Of a DNA stretch of 64,000 bases, positions 25,458 through 34,199 are shown in pieces (the first letter of the stretch is position 1; every line of letters starts with the position of its first letter). Location of the stretch: assembly GCA_002368865.1 (NCBI GenBank), contig DFDT01000147.1, forward strand, positions 1-64,000, given 5' to 3'. This stretch comes from Lachnospiraceae bacterium UBA3821. GTDB lineage: Bacteria; Bacillota; Clostridia; Lachnospirales; Lachnospiraceae. A program made the translations under genes and the position numbers. The notes below the pieces were generated by a model, which had not been told where the DNA came from, did not search any database, and saw only the letters and a program-made list of their open reading frames with translations.

Positions 25458-27767
25458 TTACCTGTTCTCGTTCACATAAAGCTGCACCCTGCTCTGGATC
25501 ACGCCGGCCACAGCATCCACTGATTTCTGACCGGCAAAGTAAGCTGCCGCCTCCTCCTTGATGATGGAAAGGATCTGTTCATCCATGCCCTCCGACACTT
25601 TTGCGGAAGTAATGATCTTATATTCCTCATCCATTTCTGCCTGTGTACTTGTATGATAATCATATTCCCAGTCCCCATACCAGGTACTGCCGAGCGTAGA
25701 GATCGGCTGTCCATTCTCGTCTTTCTCCACTTCTCCGTTCTCATTCGTCAGGTACTGCGGCTTCATCATCTCCTGCATCTCTTTCTCCAGCTTTGCCTTA
25801 TTGGCGGGCAGACCGTTGGCATACATGTCGCCTTCCAGATTCAGATAATACTCCACGAACTTCCATGCGCCGTCCTTCTCTGCGGATTTGGAAGCAATCG
25901 CAAGATTCGAACTGTTAAAGGTCAGCAGGCTGGCAGCGCTTCCGTCAGCCGTGGGGAATCCGATAAAGGTGACTTCCTCACCGAATTCGGCAGGATAGAT
26001 CTGTGTATCGCCCAATCTGTACATATAGACGCGCTCCAGCAGTAACCGATCCTTTTGAACATCCTCTACATAATTCTCTTCATTTTCACTATCCCAGTCA
26101 TATTCATCCGGGAAACCATTGACAAATTCCAGCACTTTCTTGAAATCCGCCGAATCAAAACTGCACTTTCCGCTGCTCTGATCGATAAATGCCTCGCCCG
26201 TAAAGGTCAGGCACATATCCAATGCGTCATCCTTCGCGCTCCAGTTGAACACCTTCGCATCAGGATACTGCTTTGCCAGATTCAGCAGATCATCCATCGT
26301 CCATCCGCTTTCCTTACCTACCAGCTTTGTTTTTCCCACATAAGTCTGCACATCAAAATTTTTCGGGATAAAGATCAGTTTCCCTTCAACCGTTCCCGCC
26401 TCCAACAGGTTCTCCAGGAAGTCGGACCGTTTTATACTGCTGCTCTGTTCCAGATAAACATTCAGATCCTCGAACACACCCTTCGCCGCAAGCGCTCTCA
26501 GATTTCCCAGATTATTCACAAGGATCAGATCGATTCCCTCTCCGGACGTGATCGCATTATTGAAGTTTGTGAGTGCTGTCTTGCCCGCCTCCTCGGAATA
26601 GTCCCCTTTGATCTCAAAGCTGCGCATATTGATGTGATATTCACTGCTTTGTTTATTAAACCGGATTGCTGCCGCTTTCAGCTCATAATCGTCGTACACG
26701 GAAGCGATGGTGATCTGCTTCTTCTGCACTGTCTCAGAGGTTTTTACCTTCGTAAAGATCGCCAGTGTCTCTCCCGAATAGTCATCATTTTCGATGAGTG
26801 CCGCGATCCGGCCATCCTCCATCTCCTCGTAACCGCGGACATAGGAACCCATAATATCGCAGTCCATCCATGCAAAAAGACTGGTAGACTGATTGTTCTG
26901 AACATCATATGCAAACACCTCAGAACCGTCAGACGCAAGGATATCTCCGGTGCTGCTCGGGCTAAAACTGCCGTATCCCGCCACAAAACCGGTATGCGGT
27001 TCTCCTAACGCTTTCTGATCGAATTCTATCGACTGCAGCAGAACGCCCTTGCTGCCGGTGTAATCATAATAGCTGAGATAGACCTTGCCGTCTTTTCCCA
27101 TACCGCTCATACTCGGATAATTCCCGTTCAGATCCACGCTTCCCTGATATTTCAGATCCGCATCAAACAGATAGACCATGGCGTCACCGATCACATACAG
27201 CCGATTTTCCCTGTCACACAGTATTTTACTGACAAAGAAGTAGTCCTCCTGTATCCCCACTGCCTCTTTGACATTTATTTCAGATACCGACTGATAGTCT
27301 GCGTCAAAAACCATAAGCATCACATCCACTTTCGTCATTTCATCAGTATCGATGCTTGTGAATTTTTCTACCACGATCCCACCATCCGGACGAACCGCAA
27401 ATGTGGGTACATAAGAACTTGCATCCTCCGATGTGGTCGTCGTATCAATGCGCACACTGCCCAGCTCTTTCTGATCCTGGATATTCTGCGCATAGATCAC
27501 CGTAGCCTGTGTTTCTCCGTATTCACTTACCGGATAATAAATCTTATCTCCGACAATCTGCAGATTATAGGTGTCGGCATTCTCCCTGAGTTTCAGATCC
27601 TGATACTCTGCGGTATAGGTGTACTCTGAAGTTACACCGCCGTTTCCGTTCGTCCCGCCGTTCCCCTGATTCTGACTGCCTCCTTTGCCGCAGGCTGCCG
27701 CCATCAACATCATTGCCGATATCGTCACCACAGCGCAGGCTTTTCTCCAAAAATGTGTTTGTTTCAT
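25458..27767 (-). CDS. Solute-binding-like lipoprotein with N-terminal propeller-like part
   Basis: The lipobox is MLMAAACGKGG, followed by a Gly/Asn linker. Residues 55-340 show repeated beta segments (VRPDGGIVVEKF, DRENRLYVIGDAMVYLFD, GKDGKVYLSYYDY) suggestive of a propeller. Residues 350-760 look like a family 1 extracellular solute-binding protein: KKQITIASVYDDYELKAAAI, VKVFNWSAKD-like sequence, and SNLAIASKSAEKDGAWKFVE. No ABC permease or ATPase gene is nearby, and the next gene downstream by 24 bases is the LytS kinase. A sensory role, with the binding protein presenting a ligand to the kinase, is more likely than transport, as an inference from context. The ribosome site is GAGGGGA. 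Confidence 0.8.
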   Translation of the reverse strand: MKQTHFWRKACAVVTISAMMLMAAACGKGGSQNQGNGGTNGNGGVTSEYTYTAEYQDLKLRENADTYNLQIVGDKIYYPVSEYGETQATVIYAQNIQDQKELGSVRIDTTTTSEDASSYVPTFAVRPDGGIVVEKFTSIDTDEMTKVDVMLMVFDADYQSVSEINVKEAVGIQEDYFFVSKILCDRENRLYVIGDAMVYLFDADLKYQGSVDLNGNYPSMSGMGKDGKVYLSYYDYTGSKGVLLQSIEFDQKALGEPHTGFVAGYGSFSPSSTGDILASDGSEVFAYDVQNNQSTSLFAWMDCDIMGSYVRGYEEMEDGRIAALIENDDYSGETLAIFTKVKTSETVQKKQITIASVYDDYELKAAAIRFNKQSSEYHINMRSFEIKGDYSEEAGKTALTNFNNAITSGEGIDLILVNNLGNLRALAAKGVFEDLNVYLEQSSSIKRSDFLENLLEAGTVEGKLIFIPKNFDVQTYVGKTKLVGKESGWTMDDLLNLAKQYPDAKVFNWSAKDDALDMCLTFTGEAFIDQSSGKCSFDSADFKKVLEFVNGFPDEYDWDSENEENYVEDVQKDRLLLERVYMYRLGDTQIYPAEFGEEVTFIGFPTADGSAASLLTFNSSNLAIASKSAEKDGAWKFVEYYLNLEGDMYANGLPANKAKLEKEMQEMMKPQYLTNENGEVEKDENGQPISTLGSTWYGDWEYDYHTSTQAEMDEEYKIITSAKVSEGMDEQILSIIKEEAAAYFAGQKSVDAVAGVIQSRVQLYVNENR

Positions 27768-27790
27768 GTTTTTATCCCCTCGTATCGTTA

Positions 27791-29113
27791 TTAATGAGCT
27801 ACAGGATTGTTTACATACAGATCCTCTTTACCTCTGGCACGCAGTACCTCATCTTCTCCCAAATAATAAATAGCCCCGTCTGAAGCCACCCAGGTTCCGT
27901 CACCCTGATCTGCTACGGTTGTCGGAGTACCGTCTGCATGATAAACGGTTAAGGTTCCGCTTGCAGTCTGTGAATCACCATTCTTACTGACCGCATTAAA
28001 TTCCGCTACATCAGCCGCAAGATATTCATCAAACAGCTTGTCAAACTTCTTCTTGCACTCTTCCTGCGTCATGGTTGAGTAATCACCGCCGTCATCGGAT
28101 CTGTAAAGATAAGTCACAGTCCCGTTTCCATCGAAGGTTTCCCAGGCTTCCTCCATGGATACAATCTTGTCATTCATGACAGCAGACTTCCGTGCAAAGT
28201 GATTGCCGGCAGTATAAAGCTTTCCGTCCTTTACAGCCACAGGATACGAGGTTCCCCCCGAAGCGACATACCCCATATAGGCGGGAGCTCCGTCTTTGTA
28301 GAAAAAGACTTCTGCGTCAATGGCAGCCATGGACCCGCCGCCATTGTCAAAGGTTCCGCTTGCTACCAACAGCACATCTGTCCCGTCAACCTGTGCATTA
28401 GTATATCCACTTCCGTCCGTAAGTTTGTCTACGATCTGGGTGAAGGTATCACAGCCTGCGATGTCCGTCTGCATCACATGCTCCTCACCGCTACCTGCCT
28501 CGTCATCCGGTATGTCAGACGTCGGCTCATTCGCCGGCTCATACATCGCATTCGCGACGGAAACAATATCCACTCCGCTCAGATCCTTGTCCGCTGCGGA
28601 AAGGCTGTATGCAATCCCGATCTCAACATCGTACCATGTACACAACATTGCACTCTCTGACTCCGTCGTCACACTGACGCTCTTGCCGGTCATATTGCCG
28701 AAGCCCCATGCGGAAAGCGTCACATTCTCCGTTGACGCCCATTCATAGTTCATACCTGAGATATCCGCAGTCTCATCCGCACCGTTCTGCGCCCTTGCAG
28801 TAAAATCCTTTCCATCCAGCTTGAAATTCAGCTGCACTAACGGACTCAAAGCCGCAGAATCCGCTCCTGCCCCCTCTAACTTGCTCCATGCAATCTCTGT
28901 GGCTCCATCCGGTGCCTTGAACATTCTGGGACATACAGAAGCTGCTTCCTCTGCCGTGATCGTCACCCAGGGATTTGCAATCTGCGCACTCTCCTGCGTA
29001 TTTGCCTGTGCTCCGCTCCCCGTCTGCACAGTTCCGGCATCTTTCTGACCGCAGGCGGCCGCTACTGTCATGGCAAGCCCAGCCATAATTGCACATAATG
29101 TTTTTCTTTTCAT
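27791..29113 (-). CDS. Lipoprotein of unknown function, first gene of sensing operon
   Basis: The lipobox MTVAAACGQKD follows a short signal peptide. The mature protein (about 420 aa) is acidic and beta-rich. It has motifs SGMNYEWASTENVTLSAWG and VSMEEAWETFDGNGTVTYLY, and at the C-terminus GTLTVYHADGTPTTVADQGD, a segment that resembles a small beta unit. I know no named family. The ATG at 29113 is preceded by GAGGAG at proper distance; the longer frame to 29128 is less likely. The promoter with TGGACAT boxes lies 50 bp upstream, so this gene opens the transcription unit that ends at the terminator near 22.1 kb. Confidence 0.75.
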   Translation of the reverse strand: MKRKTLCAIMAGLAMTVAAACGQKDAGTVQTGSGAQANTQESAQIANPWVTITAEEAASVCPRMFKAPDGATEIAWSKLEGAGADSAALSPLVQLNFKLDGKDFTARAQNGADETADISGMNYEWASTENVTLSAWGFGNMTGKSVSVTTESESAMLCTWYDVEIGIAYSLSAADKDLSGVDIVSVANAMYEPANEPTSDIPDDEAGSGEEHVMQTDIAGCDTFTQIVDKLTDGSGYTNAQVDGTDVLLVASGTFDNGGGSMAAIDAEVFFYKDGAPAYMGYVASGGTSYPVAVKDGKLYTAGNHFARKSAVMNDKIVSMEEAWETFDGNGTVTYLYRSDDGGDYSTMTQEECKKKFDKLFDEYLAADVAEFNAVSKNGDSQTASGTLTVYHADGTPTTVADQGDGTWVASDGAIYYLGEDEVLRARGKEDLYVNNPVAH

Positions 29114-29162
29114 TCTTAATCTCCTCATATTCTTTTTTGGTGCTCAATTGCACTGAATGTCT

Positions 29163-29193
29163 ATTATAACATGCCATGTCCATTAGATGTCCA
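29163..29193 (-). promoter_or_regulatory. Operon promoter with two TGGACAT boxes (sensing operon)
   Basis: TGGACAT boxes at 29193-29187 and 29182-29176 (minus strand) are 11 bp apart, with a 7-bp gap to TATAAT at 29168-29163. Box order, box spacing and distance to the -10 element are identical to the region before the sigma gene. The lipoprotein start lies 50 bp downstream. Confidence 0.65.
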
Positions 29194-29209
29194 ATAGAAT
29201 CTCACAGTT
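29192..29209. repeat. 18-bp direct repeat, left copy
   Basis: The plus strand reads caatagaatctcacagtt, identical to 33276-33293 and in the same orientation. The copy contains the stop codon of the DUF4143 gene and touches the distal TGGACAT box. The two copies bracket the DUF4143 and 863-aa genes. Confidence 0.75.
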
Positions 29210-30539
29210 CTTCCAAAATAAACGGCAGCATATAAATTGGCTTCATCATCAGCATCCCCTCATTCTTCACATCTTTCTGCGACAGCAGATATTGCCTTGA
29301 CACCTGCGCAGAATATTTGACCGCAAAAACACTGATTGATTCATGATACCGCACGCTGGATGATTTTATCTCAAGCGGCACAATTTTCGTTTTTGATGAC
29401 AGCAGAAAATCTACCTCATAGCTGTGTGTGCTGTTACTCTTTCTCCATGTATGATAATACAGCTTTCTGTTTGTGGCTGCAATTATCTGAGCTACAGCGT
29501 TTTCATATAAATATCCAAGATTTACGCTCAGCTTATCGCTCAGGAGTTTTGCGTAAATATCTGCATACACTTCACTTTCATCATGAAACAGAAGTGTTGT
29601 AAACAATCCCGTATCTGCCAAATATAATTTGTAAGAATTCACGTCTTTCGTCAGGTTTAACGCCACTCCCGGATCCGTGGTATTGTACGAAATCAAAACA
29701 GTTTTAGAATCCAACAGTTCGGCAAAAATTTCCTTGTCTCTGGCTGTTGTTCTCTTCCTAAGCACCTTCGACATGACATATCTTTTTTTATTAGCGTTCA
29801 GCTGACTCGGAATTGCTTCATACATCTGCGCCAATCGTCCCGAATCGTCTATCTTCCGGAAATCATCTTCATATAACTGTATGATTTCACGTTTGATTCG
29901 GTCAATATACTCAAAATTCCTGCCATCCACATACGCCTGCACTGCCTGCGGCATCCCACCAACCGCCATATAAATCCTGAAATCCCGCATCAATTTTTGA
30001 TTTAGTTGATTTCCCACCGAACGATTTGATTTGTAAAGTTCCCTCAGAGCAGAATAAGATTGATTTCCTACAGCCCACGTAAACTCCTCATAATCCATCG
30101 GGTAAACCGGAATTTTATGCTCCTCCGAAGGAATCACGATATCCTTGACATTTTTCTTAATACTGATCAACGATCCCGTCTCAATATAAAAATATCTGCC
30201 ATCTGCTACCAGATATTTTATTGCCTGGCGAACAAGCGGAGCTCTCTGTATTTCGTCAAAGATGATTACAGACTCTCCCTTATAAAGCGTCACCCCTGCC
30301 ACCAATTGCAGACGCAGGAAAAATACATCAAGATTTGCAATATCATCAAAGACTTCCAACATTTGCCCTGAAACATTCGCAAAATCAACTTTGATATATG
30401 ATTTAAATTCACGTCGGGCAAACTCCTCCGCTATCGTGGATTTTCCCACACGTCTGGCTCCTTCCAGCATTGCCGCATATTGATTTCCATACATTTGTTT
30501 CCATTCTAAAAGTTGCGTGAATGCCTTTCTTTCAAACAT
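29202..30539 (-). CDS. AAA ATPase with DUF4143 C-terminal domain
   Basis: Walker A is EGARRVGKSTIAEEFA and Walker B is VIIFDEIQRAPLVRQAIKYL, followed by TGSLISIKKNVKDI and FRIYMAVGGMPQAVQAYVDG. The DUF4143-type, nuclease-fold-like C-terminus is YLYENAVAQIIAATN, YEVDFLLSSKTKIVPLEIKS. The conserved D, E and K in the last motif fit a PD-(D/E)XK-like fold. The family is common in gut Firmicutes and Bacteroidetes as isolated, frequently transferred genes, and its function is not established. By eye the gene is clearly more AT-rich than its neighbours. I chose the ATG at 30539 (MFERKAF) because GGAGG lies 7 bases upstream. It lies between the array and the sensing operon and looks like an insertion. 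Confidence 0.88.
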   Translation of the reverse strand: MFERKAFTQLLEWKQMYGNQYAAMLEGARRVGKSTIAEEFARREFKSYIKVDFANVSGQMLEVFDDIANLDVFFLRLQLVAGVTLYKGESVIIFDEIQRAPLVRQAIKYLVADGRYFYIETGSLISIKKNVKDIVIPSEEHKIPVYPMDYEEFTWAVGNQSYSALRELYKSNRSVGNQLNQKLMRDFRIYMAVGGMPQAVQAYVDGRNFEYIDRIKREIIQLYEDDFRKIDDSGRLAQMYEAIPSQLNANKKRYVMSKVLRKRTTARDKEIFAELLDSKTVLISYNTTDPGVALNLTKDVNSYKLYLADTGLFTTLLFHDESEVYADIYAKLLSDKLSVNLGYLYENAVAQIIAATNRKLYYHTWRKSNSTHSYEVDFLLSSKTKIVPLEIKSSSVRYHESISVFAVKYSAQVSRQYLLSQKDVKNEGMLMMKPIYMLPFILEEL

Positions 30540-30573
30540 AATTTTGCCTCCGAAGCATAATCCGCACCGCAAA

Positions 30574-30659
30574 GTGCAGTTTTTTCAAGCTAAGCATATC
30601 AAAATTATGCAGTTTTTTCAAGCTAATTTCGCTTGAGAAGTGCAGTTTTTTCAAGCTAA
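30574..30659. repeat. Three 20-bp repeats at exact 33-bp period upstream of DUF4143 gene
   Basis: Copies start at 30574, 30607 and 30640. Each reads gtgcagttttttcaagctaa, except that the middle one starts with a. The 13-bp spacers differ. The last copy overlaps the stop codon of the 863-aa gene. Thirty-three base pairs is about three helical turns, so proteins bound to the copies would sit on one face of the DNA. An operator or iteron for the downstream ATPase gene is a reasonable guess. Confidence 0.85.
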
Positions 30660-33247
30660 TGTTTTCCGGGTGCCTGTGCTGCCTGCGGCTTGACCGGTCC
30701 CGTTTGCTTTCGTTCAAGCGTCTTCGCACTTACCTGAGACCCCAAAACCGCCTTGAGCTGATTCAGAGGTTTCAGATCCGCCCTGCGATCCGCGAAGGAA
30801 GCCTTGAGCGCTTCATCCCGACACTTGACGATATCCGCCTCCGAAACCTTTCCCTGCTGTGCGCTCTGCATCACCTGCCTGGCAAAGTGCTCATTGAACA
30901 GCTTTTTATCCAGATATTCCGCCTTAAATGCCCGGAATGATATACTGTTCCCCTCCGTTGCCTTCAACATCTTATCCATCGTAGCATCCAATATCTGAGC
31001 GCTTTTTTTCGCACCCAGCTTCCCGGCATTCTTTGCGCAAGCCACAACAGACGCCTGAATGAACAGGGAACGCTCCGCAGACTGCAGCAGTTTCTCCTGA
31101 TAGTCAGCAGCCTTCGGATCCAGGGATTTCCGGTATGCCTCCTCCCGGTTTACGGCCTGCTGCACCTTTTCACGGGGCTGCTTCGCCGACTCCTTTGCTT
31201 CAGCCTCGCTGGCTGCTTTGATCGCCGCCTCCTTTGCCTTGGCCTCACTGACGGCTCTGATTGCGGCCTCTGTCTCCGCATTCTCCAGGTCCGCCTTCGC
31301 GTCCTCCACCGCCTGTTTCGCATCCTCGATCTTCTTGTCAAGCGCCATCAGCTGTCTGTTGATACCGCTTTCGAAAGCCATGACACCGCTGCCTAACGTA
31401 TGAAGCGAGCCCTTTTGGGAGACGACAAAATACCCCAGCGATTCCGCCAGATTCCGTCTGGCCTGCCCGTTCTTCAGAATACCCCTGTGCCAGCTGCCGT
31501 CTATCCGCTTCCTGTATGCCCCCGCCGCTGCTCCAAGCTGTGTCATGAGATCCTCTACCTGCTGGGGACTCATGTTTTTATTGATCTTACTTACATTTTC
31601 CAGCGCACGCTCCATATTCTGGAATTCATCGGAATTATCTTTTCTTTGCTCTGCCAGCTTCCGAAGCGACTCCAGATAGTTCTTCGCCTGCTCCACTGTC
31701 TTATCCAGACTCTGCGTGTAAAGCTCTGTTCTCTGCTTTCTGTCGGTCAGCGCCGCCACGGTCCGTTCCCTGCCTGCAAGATTCTCCTGTATGCGCTCGT
31801 CCTCCGCAAATTCCTCACGCACCAGTCCTCTGCGGAACTTTCTCAAATTGTCCGGTCCGCCTGCCACCAGTTCACTGATTTCCCTGTTAGACAGCTTTAC
31901 AAAATTGTCGGATTTTAAAAAATCGTCCGCACGGGTCAATATGGTTTCCTCGTGGAACGGAATCCGGCTCTCCCGCAGGGCATCTGCCGCCATCGCTCTG
32001 GCGACATGCATCCGCTGCTCCTCAAAGGAGAGATTTAACACATCCACTCCAAGGTTTGAGCGAATGTATTCCTGATATCCCACCACCGGCGCCTCCGTTC
32101 TCCCGAAAGCGTGTGACAACGGTTCCGACTTTACCACCTCATAGACCACATCCGCATTTACATCGGTCTTCAACTCATCACAGGCTGTCTGGATCCCCTC
32201 TGACTCCCTCGCCTGAATAAGCGGATCCGCCACATTTTTGATCCATTCACGAATGCTTTTCGGCGGCTTGTAATCCCTGTCGTTATTGAGCAGCACACCT
32301 ACGCCGAAGACCTTTTGCTCCGCCGCGGGAAGGTTGTGTCGCACGACATCGATCCCGATATTCTGATAATGCATCGCCGACTTTTGGCTGTACGCCTGAA
32401 AAGCAGTCTTTAATACTTCCTCTTCTGCGATTACCGAATCACTCGGACTGCCTTTCTTTTGCCCGCAGATCCCTTCAAAAACAGAATAGGCGTTGCTGTC
32501 AAGCCCCACATCGTTGCCGCGTTCCTTCAACTCCCGCACATACTCCCCGGCCTGTTCCTCATTCATAAATGCCTGTCTGCAGAAATCCCGCATCGTCATT
32601 TTCCTAAACACATCCCGATCCGCAAGAAAGGAGCTCTCAAAATTCAGGGAATCCGGCTGATCAAGACCGCTGTTTAAAGCATATTGCAGCGCCTGATTGC
32701 CCTGAACAATATACTGCGCTCTGCTGCGCATATTTCTCGCAAGATATTCCGCCTTTGCCTCCTTATCGGGATCATCCTTCAGCAGATCACTCTCCAGCCA
32801 CTTCTGATACTCCCTCCCCGCCTCATAGGAAGCTCTGGCATTGATCACGCCCATCTTCTGATAAACCGCTCTTTGCTCATCCACCGTCGAGAACTGAAAC
32901 AATTCGTCCTTAATGCCGTTTTCCACCGATTCCAAAAGATCATTGGCCATCAGGGCTTCCGGATCATGCCGGTCGTCTACCGCGTCAAGCTCGTCGTCCA
33001 TTTTGCCCTGATCCTCATCCTTCATGCCGGCTACCGCATAGCGCTCCCGGATCTTTAGCTTCTCCTGATTTTTGCGATCCCTGTCCAAAGCGCTTACAGC
33101 CGCTGCATATCCCTCATACAGAACACCATACCACAGCCTGTCATAGACATCGCCCTGTCTCTCCATCTTTTTTTCGACCTGTGTCGCAGCCTTCTTATAC
33201 TCCGGACTCGCATGGCGTTCGTCTTCCCATTCGTTACGATATGGCAT
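30656..33247 (-). CDS. Large array protein, 863 aa, with S-x-E-F module
   Basis: No signal peptide or membrane segment is visible, so it should be cytosolic before any export. The protein is mostly charged helices. The array-wide module appears near residue 539 (DNSDEFQNMERALENV). An Ala/Glu/Lys coiled-coil stretch follows around 640-710. The last 130 residues (LFIQASVVACAKNAGKLG, FRAFKAEYLDKKLFNEHFA, ADIVKCRDEALKASF, LNQLKAVLGSQVSAKTLE) are homologous to the end of the 1148-aa protein. The extreme C-terminus is basic and Pro/Gln-rich (VKPQAAQAPGKH). The start has GAGGAGGAT upstream. It is the last array gene in transcription order. I recognise no known enzyme domain. Confidence 0.75.
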   Translation of the reverse strand: MPYRNEWEDERHASPEYKKAATQVEKKMERQGDVYDRLWYGVLYEGYAAAVSALDRDRKNQEKLKIRERYAVAGMKDEDQGKMDDELDAVDDRHDPEALMANDLLESVENGIKDELFQFSTVDEQRAVYQKMGVINARASYEAGREYQKWLESDLLKDDPDKEAKAEYLARNMRSRAQYIVQGNQALQYALNSGLDQPDSLNFESSFLADRDVFRKMTMRDFCRQAFMNEEQAGEYVRELKERGNDVGLDSNAYSVFEGICGQKKGSPSDSVIAEEEVLKTAFQAYSQKSAMHYQNIGIDVVRHNLPAAEQKVFGVGVLLNNDRDYKPPKSIREWIKNVADPLIQARESEGIQTACDELKTDVNADVVYEVVKSEPLSHAFGRTEAPVVGYQEYIRSNLGVDVLNLSFEEQRMHVARAMAADALRESRIPFHEETILTRADDFLKSDNFVKLSNREISELVAGGPDNLRKFRRGLVREEFAEDERIQENLAGRERTVAALTDRKQRTELYTQSLDKTVEQAKNYLESLRKLAEQRKDNSDEFQNMERALENVSKINKNMSPQQVEDLMTQLGAAAGAYRKRIDGSWHRGILKNGQARRNLAESLGYFVVSQKGSLHTLGSGVMAFESGINRQLMALDKKIEDAKQAVEDAKADLENAETEAAIRAVSEAKAKEAAIKAASEAEAKESAKQPREKVQQAVNREEAYRKSLDPKAADYQEKLLQSAERSLFIQASVVACAKNAGKLGAKKSAQILDATMDKMLKATEGNSISFRAFKAEYLDKKLFNEHFARQVMQSAQQGKVSEADIVKCRDEALKASFADRRADLKPLNQLKAVLGSQVSAKTLERKQTGPVKPQAAQAPGKH

Positions 33248-33275
33248 ATCTAAGATCCTCCTCTTACCGGTTAGT

Positions 33276-33293
33276 CAATAGAATCTCACAGTT
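33276..33293. repeat. 18-bp direct repeat, right copy
   Basis: Identical to 29192-29209. It overlaps the last bases of the CDF-like gene, which ends at 33292. If the interval between the copies were removed, the CDF-like gene would sit directly upstream of the sensing-operon promoter. Confidence 0.75.
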
Positions 33294-34170
33294 ATAAGAT
33301 TTCAATATTTACAACCGTTTCCCCCATTTCCTCACGCAGCCGTTCCCTGATACGTTTCGTGGCATCCTGTACCTCCGCATAAGTCATCTGCGGGGGAAAA
33401 CACATTTCAATGTCTATGTACTTGTGCTTTCCGCTGACACGGCTTTTGATCTTGCCCCAATCCTCGTAAGTGCCCATAAACTCGCCCAACACCTGCAGGA
33501 TCTTCATCTGATCCTCCTCTTCCAGCGTCAGATCCGCGAGCTCCATCACCGCTCCCTTCAGGTGATGCAGCACAATGAACGCAAACGGCACAGAAACCAG
33601 TATACACATAAGCGGCGAAACATATCGGATCCACTCTTTATACGCAAACATCACTTCCATGGCGAGCGCCGTCAGCGAGATAAAATCAAACACAAACTCC
33701 TTTTGGGCGCTCAGATACGCCGTGTGCAGCATCCTGCTGTGTTCCTGCTCCGCCAGTTTTTTCTGCTGGAAAAAAAGAAACAGATCGATCCCCAGACCGA
33801 TCAGGCTCACGACCAGAGCAAACAACACCTGCTTTTCTCCTTCCGGAGGGTTGATCAGCTCTGTCACCGCAAAACACAGCACACAGAGCAGTCCGGAAAG
33901 GTCAAACATTTCACAGCCAAACGCCGTGATCGCCTCCACCTTTCCCGTCCCATAATTGAACATGAATTTCAGGTTTTTACCAAGCTTTCTGGACAGCACC
34001 GCAAGCAGTATCCCCGGTATCAGGATACTGGCGCTCTCGACGAATTCCACCCAGACAACCACGGATTTACTCGCCGTTGCCGCAAGAAAAGAAGTCACAA
34101 ACTCAGGAATGCGCCACAAGATCAATAACAGCGCCAGCCGCTGTTCCCTTTGCATCACACTATTTTTCAT
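33292..34170 (-). CDS. Divergent cation diffusion facilitator-like transporter
   Basis: Five or six membrane helices and a cytosolic C-terminal domain (HKYIDIEMCFPPQMTYAEVQ, then RLREEMGETVVNIEIL) give the CDF layout. FMFNYGTGKVEAITAFG is the family's loop after helix 2. The metal-site pairs are degenerate. Helix 2 reads VEFVESASIL, where family members have Asp/His at the key positions, and helix 5 reads EFVFDFISL instead of H-x3-D. Zinc or manganese transport by the usual mechanism is therefore uncertain. It is the only membrane transporter in the array, with gaps of 29 and 44 bases to its neighbours, so it is likely co-transcribed. Its presence might point to a metal need of the array proteins, which is a guess. 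Confidence 0.75.
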   Translation of the reverse strand: MKNSVMQREQRLALLLILWRIPEFVTSFLAATASKSVVVWVEFVESASILIPGILLAVLSRKLGKNLKFMFNYGTGKVEAITAFGCEMFDLSGLLCVLCFAVTELINPPEGEKQVLFALVVSLIGLGIDLFLFFQQKKLAEQEHSRMLHTAYLSAQKEFVFDFISLTALAMEVMFAYKEWIRYVSPLMCILVSVPFAFIVLHHLKGAVMELADLTLEEEDQMKILQVLGEFMGTYEDWGKIKSRVSGKHKYIDIEMCFPPQMTYAEVQDATKRIRERLREEMGETVVNIEIL

Positions 34171-34199
34171 TTCAGTCTCTGCTTTTCCTCATATATCTT

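Noticed and set aside
30574-30659. Repeats of 20 bp with 13-bp spacers as a mini CRISPR array
   Set aside because: Spacers are far too short, only three copies exist, the first overlaps a stop codon, and no cas gene is near.
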